From positions 1,736,001 through 1,800,000 of the forward strand of contig CP138906.1 in NCBI GenBank assembly GCA_033977085.1: 64,000 nucleotides of DNA, in the 5' to 3' direction. This DNA comes from Apirhabdus apintestini. GTDB lineage: Bacteria > Pseudomonadota > Gammaproteobacteria > Enterobacterales > Enterobacteriaceae. The notes under the pieces are model-generated. The model was given only the letters and a program-made list of their open reading frames with translations, was not told the DNA's origin and did no database searches. This document shows, piece by piece, positions 53,689 through 64,000 of this stretch. How positions within the stretch are numbered: the stretch's first letter is position 1; every line of letters starts with the position of its first letter. Both the position numbers and the translations under genes were made by a program.

Positions 53689-54789
53689 TCAACCAGCCGG
53701 TACTCCACTATCGCTACCGGCTGGCCGGGCAGCAGCGGACTCTGGCGGGCTGACGCTGAGGTTGGGCACCGCCAGCCGGATATGCTGCTCTGCCAGCGTT
53801 TCCATCAGGCGAATGTTTATCTCCTGCTGCAAGTCCATATATTTATTGTAATCAGCGGTGCTGACGATATACACCACCTCAAATGTCAGCCTGTCGCTAT
53901 CGAAAGCAGAGAAGTGGGCGCGATCGAACTGCGTGTCGCCAACATCGTTAACGATCAGCTTCACTATCTCACCAATCTTTCGCAGTTTCTCCGGCGGCGT
54001 ATTAATAGCAATTCCAAACGTAAACACCACTCGCCGGGTTTGCATACGCTTATAGTTATGGATGGTTTGCTGAATCAGGATCGCATTTCCACAAACAATT
54101 TGTTCCCCGCTCAGGCTGCGAATACGCGTGGTTTTCAGCCCGATATGTTCAATTGTGCCGGAGACATCGTTAAATACGATGAAGTCCCCTATTTCAAAAG
54201 GTTTATCAAACCCTATCGCCAGCGATGCGAAGATATCACTCAATACCGTCTGTACCGCCAGCGCAATGGCAATCCCCCTACGCCAAGGCTTGCGACCAGC
54301 GCCGTAATATCCACGCCAACATTGCCAAGGATGGACAATAGCATCATGGCCCAGACCAGCACGCGCAGCATCACCGTTAAAATAATCAGCGTGACCGGAT
54401 TACGATAGCCTCCGCCCGGGCTTTGCATTACCTGCGCCATCCAGGAAGTGATGGCCCGGTCAAACCATATAGCAACCTGCACCGCGAGCACTAAAAACCA
54501 GGCGTGTGCGATGATGCCAGCGAGCGCAGGCGGCAGCGCCGCAAAGCGCAGGCTAATTAAAAAGCAGCGATAAAAATGAGCGCGCGGTTGGTATGGTTAA
54601 GTACATCGAAGGCGATAAAGCGCCAGCGCCCGCTGTCTGCACGGGTTTCCAAAGCTTTACGGATGACGCTTAAAACTTTCGTCATCATTCCCAGGCTGCA
54701 AGCGCTATCGCAAGCACCAGCGCCACGCGGGTCCAAAACGGCACTGAGGTTAACAGAGGCAATATGTTCATTTTTTCAATGATGGTCAC
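53689..54789 (-). pseudogene. MscS-family mechanosensitive channel, three frameshifts
   Basis: The fragments form a small-conductance mechanosensitive channel of about 365 residues. After N-terminal membrane segments come the pore helix TM3 (LVASLGVGGIAIALAVQTVLSD once the frame is restored, Gly/Ala-rich packing face), the beta domain (KPFEIGDFIVFNDVSGTIEHIGLKTTRIRSL) and the C-terminal alpha-beta domain. The GTG at 54789 has GGGGAG six bases upstream and gives VTIIEKMNILPL. One base is missing near 54690, one T near 54562 and one base near 54270. It resembles the shorter MscS/YbdG-type channels rather than MscK. Confidence 0.83.
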
Positions 54790-54987
54790 AGGCTCTCCCC
54801 TTTTTGCACTAAACCCACCAGTGTAGCATTTCAGAGGATGAGACCCGAGCGGCCCCGGTTTTACAGTATTTCCCGGCAGCGATTTTTACGCGAATTTAGC
54901 GAAAAGATATTGCTTTAAGCGGTAGGCTAAAAGATGACATTACAGGCAACCGGCGTTAACCACAGCGCCGGAAGATGCGGCAGCCAG

Positions 54988-55015
54988 CGCGGATTGGTGC
55001 CAAAGCCAATCCGCG
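54988..55015. terminator. Hairpin downstream of ydcY
   Basis: CGCGGATTGG and CCAATCCGCG form a perfect ten-pair stem with an eight-base loop, 13 bases beyond the ydcY stop. The minus-strand side lacks a T run. Confidence 0.6.
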
Positions 55016-55028
55016 TTATATCGCACTA

Positions 55029-55274
55029 TTACAGGATTTTTCCACCGCGGGTAAGCTGCTCACTTCGTACGTGTTCCGATTCTTCCTTCGCTTCCCGGGC
55101 GTGGCGGTCGCGATGGGTAATCGCAATTCTTAATTTCTGTTGTAGCGCGTAGCGCGTTTCTTGAGATAGCCCGGCGTCTTCACCAAGCTCGACCAGCAGC
55201 ATATTCATAGGCGCAATCACGCCTTTCTGAATAACGGCTTCCACCCGCTGCGTCATCTCATCCAAATCGGACAT
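55029..55274 (-). CDS. ydcY: YdcY-family small protein
   Basis: An 81-residue soluble helical protein matching E. coli YdcY (77 residues): MSDLDEMTQRVEAVIQKGVI at the start, ELGEDAGLSQETRYALQQKLR in the middle and QLTRGGKIL at the end. The family is found in enterobacteria and has no known function. The frame is intact. In E. coli it lies between ydcX and ydcZ; here the neighbouring ydcR-ydcX genes are missing. Confidence 0.85.
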   Translation of the reverse strand: MSDLDEMTQRVEAVIQKGVIAPMNMLLVELGEDAGLSQETRYALQQKLRIAITHRDRHAREAKEESEHVRSEQLTRGGKIL

Positions 55275-55646
55275 AGTCTCTCCTCGTAAGCGATATCGCC
55301 GCCAAAATGCGGCCTGAATAGTTCTATTCTATCATTGCATTTTTACCTGCGCCGTAAGCCTGTTTACCGCGCTCAATTTCATGTCTGAGTTTTATCGCCA
55401 AAATCATTGATGGATTATTGTGTAATGTCACCCAATGCGTTTGTGTTAGAGGCTTCAGGCGCACCCGCCGGATGCGAATCGATCGCTATAAACCAGACCT
55501 AAAGGCGGTTCCCGCTCCCCTCTTTTTTGGCCTGTCTTTACCAAAGATAAAAAGCTGGCATACGCGGCCCTTTTAAGAATCGCCCGCATCATTGTGACAA
55601 CGTCACCAAGTTAATATCCGTCTTTTAACTCATACGTTATGTGGCA
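55275..55646. other. Gap between ydcY and the GNAT gene
   Basis: A 372-bp stretch expected to hold the ydcY promoter. No coding frame or clear motif is seen. In E. coli several genes (ydcR to ydcX) lie in this interval. Confidence 0.35.
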
Positions 55647-56212
55647 TTATTTCGCCCCGTCGGGGCGAATAGTCTTAAACGAAGAAGTAGCTGAAAAGCG
55701 ATATAAACAGTGAAGGCTTAAGGGATCATTTACCGGCAAGCGCGGATGCGCAAAATCTCGCTCATAATGCATGCCGATTTTTTCCATCACCCGCAGAGAG
55801 GGTTTATTCACGCTGGCGGTAAAGGCAATAATACTGCTCAACCCAAAATCGGGCTCAGCAATCTGCAAAACTCGCGCGGCGGCTTCCGTCGCTATTCCCT
55901 GCCCTGGAAACGCCACGCCAATCGCCACGCTATCTCTACGGCCGGCGCAAACGGCAGCGTCAGGTCCACCTGCTGTAAACCGACTATTCCAATAACTTCG
56001 CCGCTATCTTTCGCTTCTACAATCCACAGACCATAGCCGTCACGCGCCATTTGGCTGCGAATACGTTCCGCCAGCGCATGGCTTTGTGCCTGTGACAAAA
56101 CCGCAGGAAAATAGCGCATTACCCGCGCATCTGCGTTGATGGCGGCAAAGGGAATCATTTCGGAATCGCGCCACGTCCGAAGATATAAACGCGGCGTTGA
56201 ATATAGGTTCAT
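55647..56212 (-). pseudogene. RimJ/RimL-type GNAT acetyltransferase, one frameshift
   Basis: A GNAT-fold N-acetyltransferase of the ribosomal-protein-acetylase type. The N-terminal STPRLYLRTWRDSEMIPFAAIN, GLWIVEAKDSGEVIGIVGL and the acetyl-CoA-binding QGIATEAAARVLQIA, followed by SVNKPSLRVMEKIGMHYERDF, are in family order. One base is missing near 55915 between RFQG and QGIA. Restored length is about 188 residues. The substrate cannot be predicted. Confidence 0.82.
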
Positions 56213-58272
56213 GGCTCTCCCGTACGGCGTCCGGCAAACGCCGGACTACCGCTGTGCTTTCGCTTTTCGGCCTGGAAGCGTCGACATCAATGCCTCCGGC
56301 GAGATACTCGCGACAATGCTCCCCGGTAGCGGCATTTTAAGGATATGCGGTTTGATTTTCCCCATCACGTGCATTTCACAGGGTTTGCAGTCAAACTTCA
56401 GCGTCAATACTTCATCCTGATGTACCAGTTGCATTGGCGTCGCGCGGATCCCCTTCACGCCTTTAGCCTGCTTTGGACACAAATTAAACGCAAAACGCAG
56501 GCAGTGTTTAGTGATCATGACCGGCACTTCACCTTTCTCTTCGTGCGCTTCGTAGGCAGATTCAATCAGCGATACGCCGTGGCGCTGATAGAACTGGCGC
56601 GCTTTTCCATTGTAGACATTGGCCAGGAAAGAAAGGTGGGTCTGCGGCCACACCGGCGGCGGTGAGGTTTCCTGTTTGCGCAGCGCGCGCGGCCAGGCGG
56701 CCAGGCGCGCTGCATCCAGAAGTTCCAGCGTTTCACGCCGGAGCTGATTCAACAGACCGTTAGGCACAAACGGCAGCTCCGCGCCGAGAATATCAATATT
56801 ATGCGACCGAAACACGGTCTGCCCCATTTTCGACAGCCCCGCCGTCAGATTTTCGCGCGCTTTTTCCACATCGCGCGCCGCGTCAAACTGCCCGTCCAGC
56901 GTATGCGTCACGCTTACGCCCTCTTCACTCTGCGCAGTTAATTGCAGCCGCGTACCGCTCTGCCATTCAAATATAAGCGAGACCGCCACGCGCCGTTCAC
57001 TGGACGTTTTTAGCAGCGCCTGCTGCCAGTTGTGGTCGAGATTGCGATTAATCGGCTGCGGTAAACGCAGCGTAGCCATGGCCGGTGGCAGTGGGTTGGT
57101 GCTTAAACGCCAGCGCCCGTTGCCTTTGTCTTGCGCGACATTGACCCGAAAGCCCGCCACTTCGCGCTTAATCATGACATTCAGACCATCGCCGTTGGAG
57201 AACGGCTCCGGTGAGACAATTTCAACCCAGTCTTTTCCCTGTGCCACCAGTTCGCCCACCGGCAGCCCGACAAACGTCGGCGAATCAAAAGCCCCGATTT
57301 CCCCTGCCGCCCGTGCACAAAGTAATCGGTACTGCCGCGATGGAAAGTTTTATCCGGTGAAGGCACAAAAAGTGTTCGGTATGCCCGAGCGAAGCGCGAC
57401 GCAGCGCGCCATCGCTGGCGTCGATAATCGCATCCAGCCGCTGGCGATACCACGCCGTAATGTTTTTGACATAGCTCATGTCTTTATAGCGCCCTTCGAT
57501 TTTGAAAGAGCGCACGCCGGCATCGATAAGCGATTCCAGATTCGCCGTCTGATTATTGTCCTTCATGGAGAGCAGGTGTTTTTCCCAGGCCACCACGCGG
57601 CCGTGCTCATCTTTTAATGTGTATGGCAGGCGGCAGGCCTGCGAGCAATCGCCCCGGTTGGCGCTGCGCCCGGTCTGGGCGTGTGAAATGTAGCACTGCC
57701 CGGAATACGCCACGCACAGCGCGCCGTGGATAAAAACTCCAGCGTCGCATCGCACTGCTGATGAATCGCCTGTATTTGCGCCAGACTAAGCTCACGGGCC
57801 AGAACTATCTGTGAAAATCCCGCCGCGGCGAGAAATGCCGCCTTTTCAACGCTGCGTATATCGCACTGCGTGCTGGCGTGGAGATCGATGGGGGGATATC
57901 CAGCCCAGAATCCCCATATCCTGCACAATCAGCGCATCCACGCCCGCCTCGTAGATGTCGTGGATTAAGCGCTGCGCCGGCTCCAGCTCTGCGTCATGCA
58001 AAATGGTATTAAGCGTAACAAACACTTTCGCGCCATAGCGATGCGCAAACGGCACCAGCCCGGCGATATCGCTCAGGCTATTGCCGGCATTATGACGCGC
58101 CCCGAAGCCAGGCCCACCGATGTATATCGCGTCGGCGCCGTGGCGAATCGCCTCGCGGGCAATATCGGCATCGCGAGCCGGGCTAAGTGTTACCAACGGT
58201 GCAAAACTGATCCACCCCAGCGGTTGAAAACTGATCCAGGGTTAATCTGCTCCTCTGAATACAGGGGAGCTT

Positions 58273-59290
<1,018 letters not shown>

Positions 59291-59294
<4 letters not shown>

Positions 59295-60073
59295 TGGTCG
59301 AACTACAACATCAACGGCTGATGGTGCTTGCTGAACAGCCCAGCTGGACAGCCTTATCGGCGCGGCGCCGGCACTGTCGCAACAGGCAGTGGATCAGGAA
59401 TGGAGCTATATGGACTTCCCGGAGCACCTGCTACATGAGGAGAAACTGGCCCGGCATCAGCGTAAACAGGCGATGTACACGCGGATGGCAGCCTTCCCGG
59501 CGGTGAAGACGTTCGAGGAATACGACTTCACCTTCGCCACCGGCGCACCTCAGAAGCAAATCCAGTCGCTGCGTTCCCTGAGCTTCATCGAACGTAACGA
59601 AAACATCGTGTTGCTGGGCCCCTCGGGCGTGGGGAAAACACATCTGGCGATAGCCATGGGCTACGAGGCAGTACGGGCGGGCATCAAGGTTCGCTTCACA
59701 ACAGCAGCGGACCTGCTGTTACAGCTCGTCGACTTCCCAGCGTCAGGGGCGTTACAAAACGACACTCAATCGCGGTGTCATGGCCCCCAAACTGCTCATC
59801 ATCGACGAAATAGGCTATCTGCCGTTCAGCCAGGAAGAGGCAAAGCTGTTCTTCCAGGTCATTGCCAAACGTTACGAAAAGAGCGCGATGATCCTGACCT
59901 CTAACCTGCCGTTCGGGCAGTGGGACCAGACGTTCGCGGGTGATGCAGCCCTGACATCGGCAATGCTGGACCGGATCTTACATCACTCACACGTAGTCCA
60001 GATAAAAGGAGAGAGCTATCGACTGAAGCAGAAACGAAAGGCCGGGGTTATAGCGGAAGCTAATCCTGAGTAA
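59291..60073 (+). pseudogene. istB: IstB helper ATPase, IS21 copy 3, frameshifted
   Basis: The Walker A and Walker B motifs are intact but in different frames: an extra C near 59727 (CAGCTCGTCG) splits the ATPase domain, and the N-terminal deletion shared with copy 1 (CAGCCCAGCTGG) lies near 59340. A further C is inserted just before the start (GGAGCCTGC). This IstB cannot be made whole by restarting. Confidence 0.88.
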
Positions 60074-60150
60074 GCAAGGTGGATCAATATTAGACCGTTG
60101 GTGGTGACGGTAAGTGGATCACTTTTTACCCGTTGTTGACACTAAGAAGT

Positions 60151-60615
60151 TCAAGTGCGTTGGCGTGCTGGCGCATACGGTGTATCCATGTCGGTCGAAA
60201 AGCGGCTATTGTAGTCAGAATACCCGTAAATCAGAACTGCTTTCGCAGCGTAAAAGGGAAGCACAGGATTGATACTGTATTTAGATAATATCATTGGCGG
60301 CAAATATTGAAGCATGGTTGGCTGGGGAATTTTATCAGGCTCACCGGAAAGCACAGGTTTTGAGCCAGCTTCATACCGGAACACCACAGTCATGCTCTTA
60401 AAGGTTGGCTCAGGTTTCCTTTCCGGGTGTTTCTTCCGAAGGTACTCGTAACCCCGCGCATTTCCTGCCGAACTTTCATCGTAAGTGCCAATGAAGCAGC
60501 CTTAAACCAGATTACCGTCGTCATTAAGAGAAAAAGGTGCGCGGAAATAATCCTGATTTCTTTGTCGTTCACGCAATTGACTGACCATGCCCCAGATGCC
60601 ATTTCTCTTCATCAT
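60151..60615 (-). pseudogene. Unrecognised gene with an internal stop, overlapping the rlhA start
   Basis: From ATG 60615 (MMKRNGIWGMVSQLRERQRN) the frame runs to a TAA at 60502-60504 and continues in the same frame for another 115 codons (GYEYLRKKHPERKPEPTFKS, MLQYLPPMILSKYSINP) to a TGA at 60151-60153. The two parts read as one protein of about 154 residues interrupted by one stop. Its end overlaps the first codons of rlhA in another frame, so the two genes are probably co-transcribed. The family is not recognised. Confidence 0.45.
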
Positions 60616-61217
60616 AGAGTACGTCTTATTTCTTATAGCGCCTGCGTTCGCAGGGCTTGCTACAAATCGGTGATTAACCTCTCATCGCCAATTCGAGCTA
60701 TGAGAGCGTGAAGTTGAGCGCACTGGCCATATGTCAGGTAATTGATTCGTAAAACAGTTCGCCGGTGGCGTGGCGTGGCGTGGCGTGGCGAGAGAATAAA
60801 CTGAGTATTAGCCAGTGCCAAATTTTCCGGTAAGCGCCATATCATGCAGGGGTGCACATCCGTTTCCCTCTGGCTACATGTATTGCTGCGGGTTTTCCGT
60901 CTATAAAATAAATCAATTATTCAGATAACAGCGAAGTTTGGCAGTCTTTAATGGAAAATCGCGTTAAATAGCGCCAAGAGCGATGAACAATCACTTGCGC
61001 AGCTTTGAATGGTATTTCCCATTTCGCCGGGAATTTTGTGTGCGGTCAATGCTCCGTGCGTGGACTCACAGAACAGTCGGTATATTTATTATTATGCGGC
61101 TCACCGCCGCGTCGTCCTGCCCGCATACTCGCCCGCAGAAATAATAGTGATATTGATAACCTTCGGCGCAATCGCCGGGCGTTCGCGGTGCCCGGCTCAA
61201 AAGAAGCCGCTGCGCCG
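60616..61217. other. Gap between the unrecognised gene and tehB
   Basis: About 600 bp containing the GTGGC repeat and no supported gene. Overlapping ORFs on the plus strand at 61005-61466 are mostly antisense to tehB and are rejected. E. coli has ydcL, ydcO and ydcN in this interval; none is recognisable here. Confidence 0.4.
60765..60789. repeat. Tandem repeat, five copies of GTGGC
   Basis: Five perfect copies of the pentamer GTGGC lie in non-coding sequence upstream of the unrecognised gene. Pentamer tracts of this kind can vary in copy number by slippage. Confidence 0.9.
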
Positions 61218-61808
61218 CTACATTTTACGTGCCAGCAGCGTGGCAAAACGCAGCCTGATACGGTTGCCGTTTTCATCGGTGCGGTGCAGCTCGCCGGGGT
61301 CTTCGTTGTATTTCACTGTTTCCCAGTTTGCGTAGTAGTTAGACAACTCCCCGGCCCGAAAAGCGAACGGGAATCCGACGCGGCAGGGATAATCGTCGGT
61401 ATCCATCGCTGCGACAATCAGGTTATAACCGCCTGTGCGCGTCGCTCGCTGCATATTTGCAATTAGCCCCGGAATGGCCTGCGGCTGGAGAAACATCATC
61501 ACCACCGTTGAGAGAATAATGTCGTATTCACCGTCAAAATGCAGGGTATTTAAATCTGCGATATCCGCGCTTAGCGTCGTTATTCCCTCCGCCTGCGCAA
61601 TACGCCGGACATTCTCAATGCTGGACTCATTGCGATCCAACGCGGTAACGTCATAACCCCGGGCCGCCAGATACAGGCTATTACGCCCATTTCCGCAGCC
61701 CAGGTCGAGCGCTTTCCCCTGCGACGGCAGGTATTGCATCGCGTTAAGGACTTCGGAGTGCGTCTGCGTCAGACCGTATTTTTCGGTAAAATAATGTTCA
61801 TCTCGCAT
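61218..61808 (-). CDS. tehB: TehB, tellurite-resistance SAM-dependent methyltransferase
   Basis: TehB is a class I S-adenosylmethionine methyltransferase that volatilises or detoxifies tellurite. The SAM-binding motif I LDLGCGNGRNSLYLAARGYDV is at residues 34-54, followed by the acidic ADIADLN and the DIILSTVVMMFL motif. The frame is intact at 196 residues (E. coli 197). It begins three bases after the tehA stop, forming an operon. Confidence 0.95.
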   Translation of the reverse strand: MRDEHYFTEKYGLTQTHSEVLNAMQYLPSQGKALDLGCGNGRNSLYLAARGYDVTALDRNESSIENVRRIAQAEGITTLSADIADLNTLHFDGEYDIILSTVVMMFLQPQAIPGLIANMQRATRTGGYNLIVAAMDTDDYPCRVGFPFAFRAGELSNYYANWETVKYNEDPGELHRTDENGNRIRLRFATLLARKM

Positions 61809-61811
61809 TCA

Positions 61812-62833
61812 TTAATGCTCCTCTTGTGTTTCATCTACAGGCCCGCGCTCGCGCATCAACAGCCTGCCTTGCGCCAGCAATATTCGGGTCCGTATTATAA
61901 GTACGCCGATGACCGTATTCGAAAAAATAAACAGCGCCGGGGCCAGCCAGCGGTAAATATCATTGGGATAGGCAGCAACTAAATGCAGCGAGGTAGTCGC
62001 CAGCGCCGATACCCCAAATGAAAAGCTCCAGAACGCCACGCTGAACGGCATAGCAAGATACCATGACGCCAGACGCAGCATAAATAACAGTTGTAATAGC
62101 CCATAACCAAACAGCAGGCAGGCAAGAGTATCCCCTACGCCGCCGTTCACGCTTAGCCACGCGCTGCAGGCTACCAGCGCAGGCGCGAGCTGAATACCTA
62201 TAGACGCGCGCGACGACTCTGGCATTGCGCCATCATTACGCAGACGCTGTAAAATCGCCGGTTCCAGGCTGAGCCAGGAAAACAGGCCGGCTCCGAGAAA
62301 CAGCACGCCGGCTTCATGCCAGCCTAATGCACCGCAGGCCATTGCGCTAATGAAGTTACAGGCCACGGTAGGCAAATATAACCCCGGCGTGGTGGCTTCC
62401 TTTGGATGATTGCCGCGCCATAACCCCGCGCTTTGCCAGGCGGCGTAAAGAAGCTGCACCGCCGCGCCCGTCACAAATAAACCGACTGCCAGCGGGCGCA
62501 GCCAGGGCAGCACGCCTATCGCGACCAGCATCGTAGTGGCTGGCGCCAGGCTGACAAAACTGCTTTGCACTGGATTATGCATTTCCGCACGCACTGACCA
62601 TGGATGGCGCACCAGTCGCCATAAAAATGCACTCATGAGAAATAGCCATAGCGCGATAGCCGTGCCAACCAGGAATTCTCCGGGCCAGCGTGGTATAGCC
62701 CAGACCGTAGGCGCATAGCGCCACGCTAACCCCATACCGATAATACCAGGACCATACCAAAATAGCCGGCAGGTAATTTTAGAATGCAGCGTTGTACCGT
62801 AAGTCGGGGTTCGCCTGTAGGTTGATAATGCAT
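61812..62833 (-). pseudogene. tehA: TehA, tellurite-resistance membrane protein (SLAC1/TDT fold), N-terminal frameshift
   Basis: TehA is a ten-helix anion-channel-like membrane protein. From about residue 35 the frame is open: MGLAWRYAPTVWAIPRW, SSFVSLAPATTMLVAIG, VACNFISAMACGALG and FWSFSFGVSALATTSLHL match E. coli TehA. The native start is the ATG at 62833 (MHYQPTGEPRLTV, then LKLPAGYFGMVLG); one G is missing near 62745, putting it out of frame. Restored length is 340 residues against 330. A longer reading from 62867 joins the wrong N-terminal frame and is not real. Confidence 0.9.
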
Positions 62834-62963
62834 TATGTTTAAATCTTAAAATATATTTTAAATGCATTTTATGAGATTTGCCTGAGAGATGCCACCCTCG
62901 CGCCTCAGGAATCGGGATCTTTGCTACGGTTAATAAAGCACCCTTAAATTACAGAGAGCAGCC

Positions 62964-63940
62964 ATGCCTAAATTTCGCCTTTGCGAACCCGCTCGTCCTT
63001 TTGTGATAAAGGAAGCAGATACGACGCATACTCGCTGGCTGCGCCAGATTGAAGCGCTCGTCGATTTCACCAATGTGCGCGCCGGCGAGCGCGGCGGCTG
63101 GGTGGAAGACACTACGCAGCTGAGCCAACAAGGCAACTGCTGGTTATATGATACCAGCGCGCTGCTTTATGCCGGCGCGCGCGTTTCCGGCGAAGCGCGT
63201 ATCTGCGGCGCGAGTATTATCAGCCACGGCGCGCAAATAGACGGTGAGGCCAGTATCGACGATTCGTATATCAGTCATCACGCCCACGTTACCGGGCAGG
63301 CCAGCGTGCGCGCCTCACAGGTTTCCGGGGAGTGCGTGATTAGCGATGTGGCGCGAATAAGTGACTGCCACGTGCGGGCATGCCAGGGTTTTACCGATGA
63401 TACACATTTGCGTCTGCGCATTGCGGACCGCGCCAGCGTTTACGCCTCCAGAATTGTGCATCAGGCCCAAATTTACGGCAGCGCGCTGGTGAGCTACGCC
63501 TTTGTCGAGCATCGTGCAGCCATCTTCGATCATGCAATCATTGAAGGCAACGAAATCAACGATGTATGGATTTGTGACTGCGCGCAGGTTTGCGAGCGGG
63601 CGCAAATCATCGCCGGGCGCGGCGAGGGGAAAGTCCGACTTTGCGCTATAGCGCCCGCGTGTGTGGCTGTGCTCGCGTATACGGAGACTGCGTATTAAAA
63701 CACCACGTTGTGGTTGGGGACTACGCAGTGCTAAGCGGCGGCCCATTATTACTGGACGATCGGGTCGAGGTTAGCGGCAATGCCTGCGTACGTGGCAGCG
63801 TCACGCTGGATGATCAAATCCGCGTATGCGATCGCGTTAATGTAGTAAACGTAGATAGCGAAACGCTGCATATTCACGGAAATAAAGTGTTCACCGGTGA
63901 GCAGTACATTACGCGCATGCCATTTTATGGGATTGTCTGA
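62964..63940 (+). pseudogene. ydcK: YdcK, left-handed beta-helix transferase-like protein, one frameshift
   Basis: YdcK is a hexapeptide-repeat protein of unknown enzymatic role. The start MPKFRLCEPARPFVIKEA and long runs of imperfect hexapeptides (ARVSGEARICGASIISHGAQ, then HVTGQASVRASQVSGECVIS) predict a left-handed parallel beta-helix. One G is missing in GAGGGGAAAG near 63626, after which SPTLRYSARVCGCARVYGD to the end continue in another frame. Restored length is 325 residues (E. coli 326). GAGAGCAGCC precedes the ATG; it is divergent from tehA. Confidence 0.9.
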
Positions 63941-64000
63941 AGCGCGATGGCTATCAGGAGCAGCGGCATCCATGCTTCCCATGAGGTGGGGAACTGACTA

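Noticed and set aside
61005..61466. Plus-strand ORF overlapping tehB
   Set aside because: Most of it is antisense to the intact methyltransferase.
62834..62867. Extended TehA N-terminus starting at 62867
   Set aside because: It lies in the wrong frame; the ATG at 62833 with one restored base gives the conserved LPAGYFG start.

Overview
The window looks like a chromosomal segment from a member of the Enterobacteriaceae close to Escherichia, Salmonella, Citrobacter and Enterobacter. Nearly every recognisable gene is an orthologue of an E. coli or Salmonella gene (proP, marA/marR, sotB, ptrR, sad, glsB, ramA/ramR, maeA, digH, ansP, narUZYWV, treF, curA, mnaT, ydcY, rlhA, tehAB, ydcK). Divergence of MarR and others from E. 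coli shows it is not E. coli itself. I cannot name the genus from the sequence alone.

Layout. 0-7.8 kb: a broken osmolyte transporter (proP), a KTSC-domain gene, a small gene (ydfZ) split by the first IS100-like IS21-family element, a broken ABC1/UbiB-type kinase and a broken DMT exporter. 8-11 kb: mar locus (marA intact, marR frameshifted, marC and marB absent) and sotB. 11-16 kb: ptrR with its divergent sad-glsB pair (both broken), two small unknown ORFs and a truncated NADH-dehydrogenase-like gene. 16-19 kb: ramA, a RamR operator, ramR and a broken maeA. 19-25 kb: digH (broken), then a low-GC island with a PhlD-like type III polyketide synthase, an alpha/beta hydrolase and an arylamine N-acetyltransferase in one direction and a RidA-like gene divergent. 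25-32 kb: YdcH-type gene, nitroreductase, ansP, a subtilisin-type autotransporter and an ABC-ATPase relic. 32.5-40.7 kb: nitrate reductase Z cluster. 41-45 kb: small acidic protein, treF and an Ail/OmpX outer-membrane protein. 44.7-47.4 kb: a second IS21 copy nested inside an IS3-family relic. 47.8-57 kb: chemoreceptor, curA, mnaT, MscS channel, ydcY and GNAT genes. 56-60 kb: rlhA split by the third IS21 copy. 60-64 kb: tehA-tehB and ydcK.

Functionally the window is rich in stress and export functions: two AraC/XylS activators of multidrug efflux (MarA, RamA) with their repressor genes lie about 8 kb apart, next to exporters (SotB, DMT), osmolyte uptake (ProP, TreF), alternative nitrate respiration (NarZ system), tellurite resistance (TehAB) and nitro/arylamine detoxification.

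A caution runs through everything: more than 20 genes are interrupted, almost always by one-base indels, mostly contractions of homopolymer runs. When those bases are restored several genes return to exactly the E. coli lengths I remember (NarZ 1246, NarY 514, NarW 231, NarV 226, MaeA 565, GlsB 308, CurA 345). All three IS21 copies are also broken by private indels although their 5-bp target duplications are intact. This fits either an uncorrected read/assembly error profile or very recent genome decay. Genuine structural losses (missing marC, three IS insertions, truncated genes, the ABC relic) are independent of that problem.
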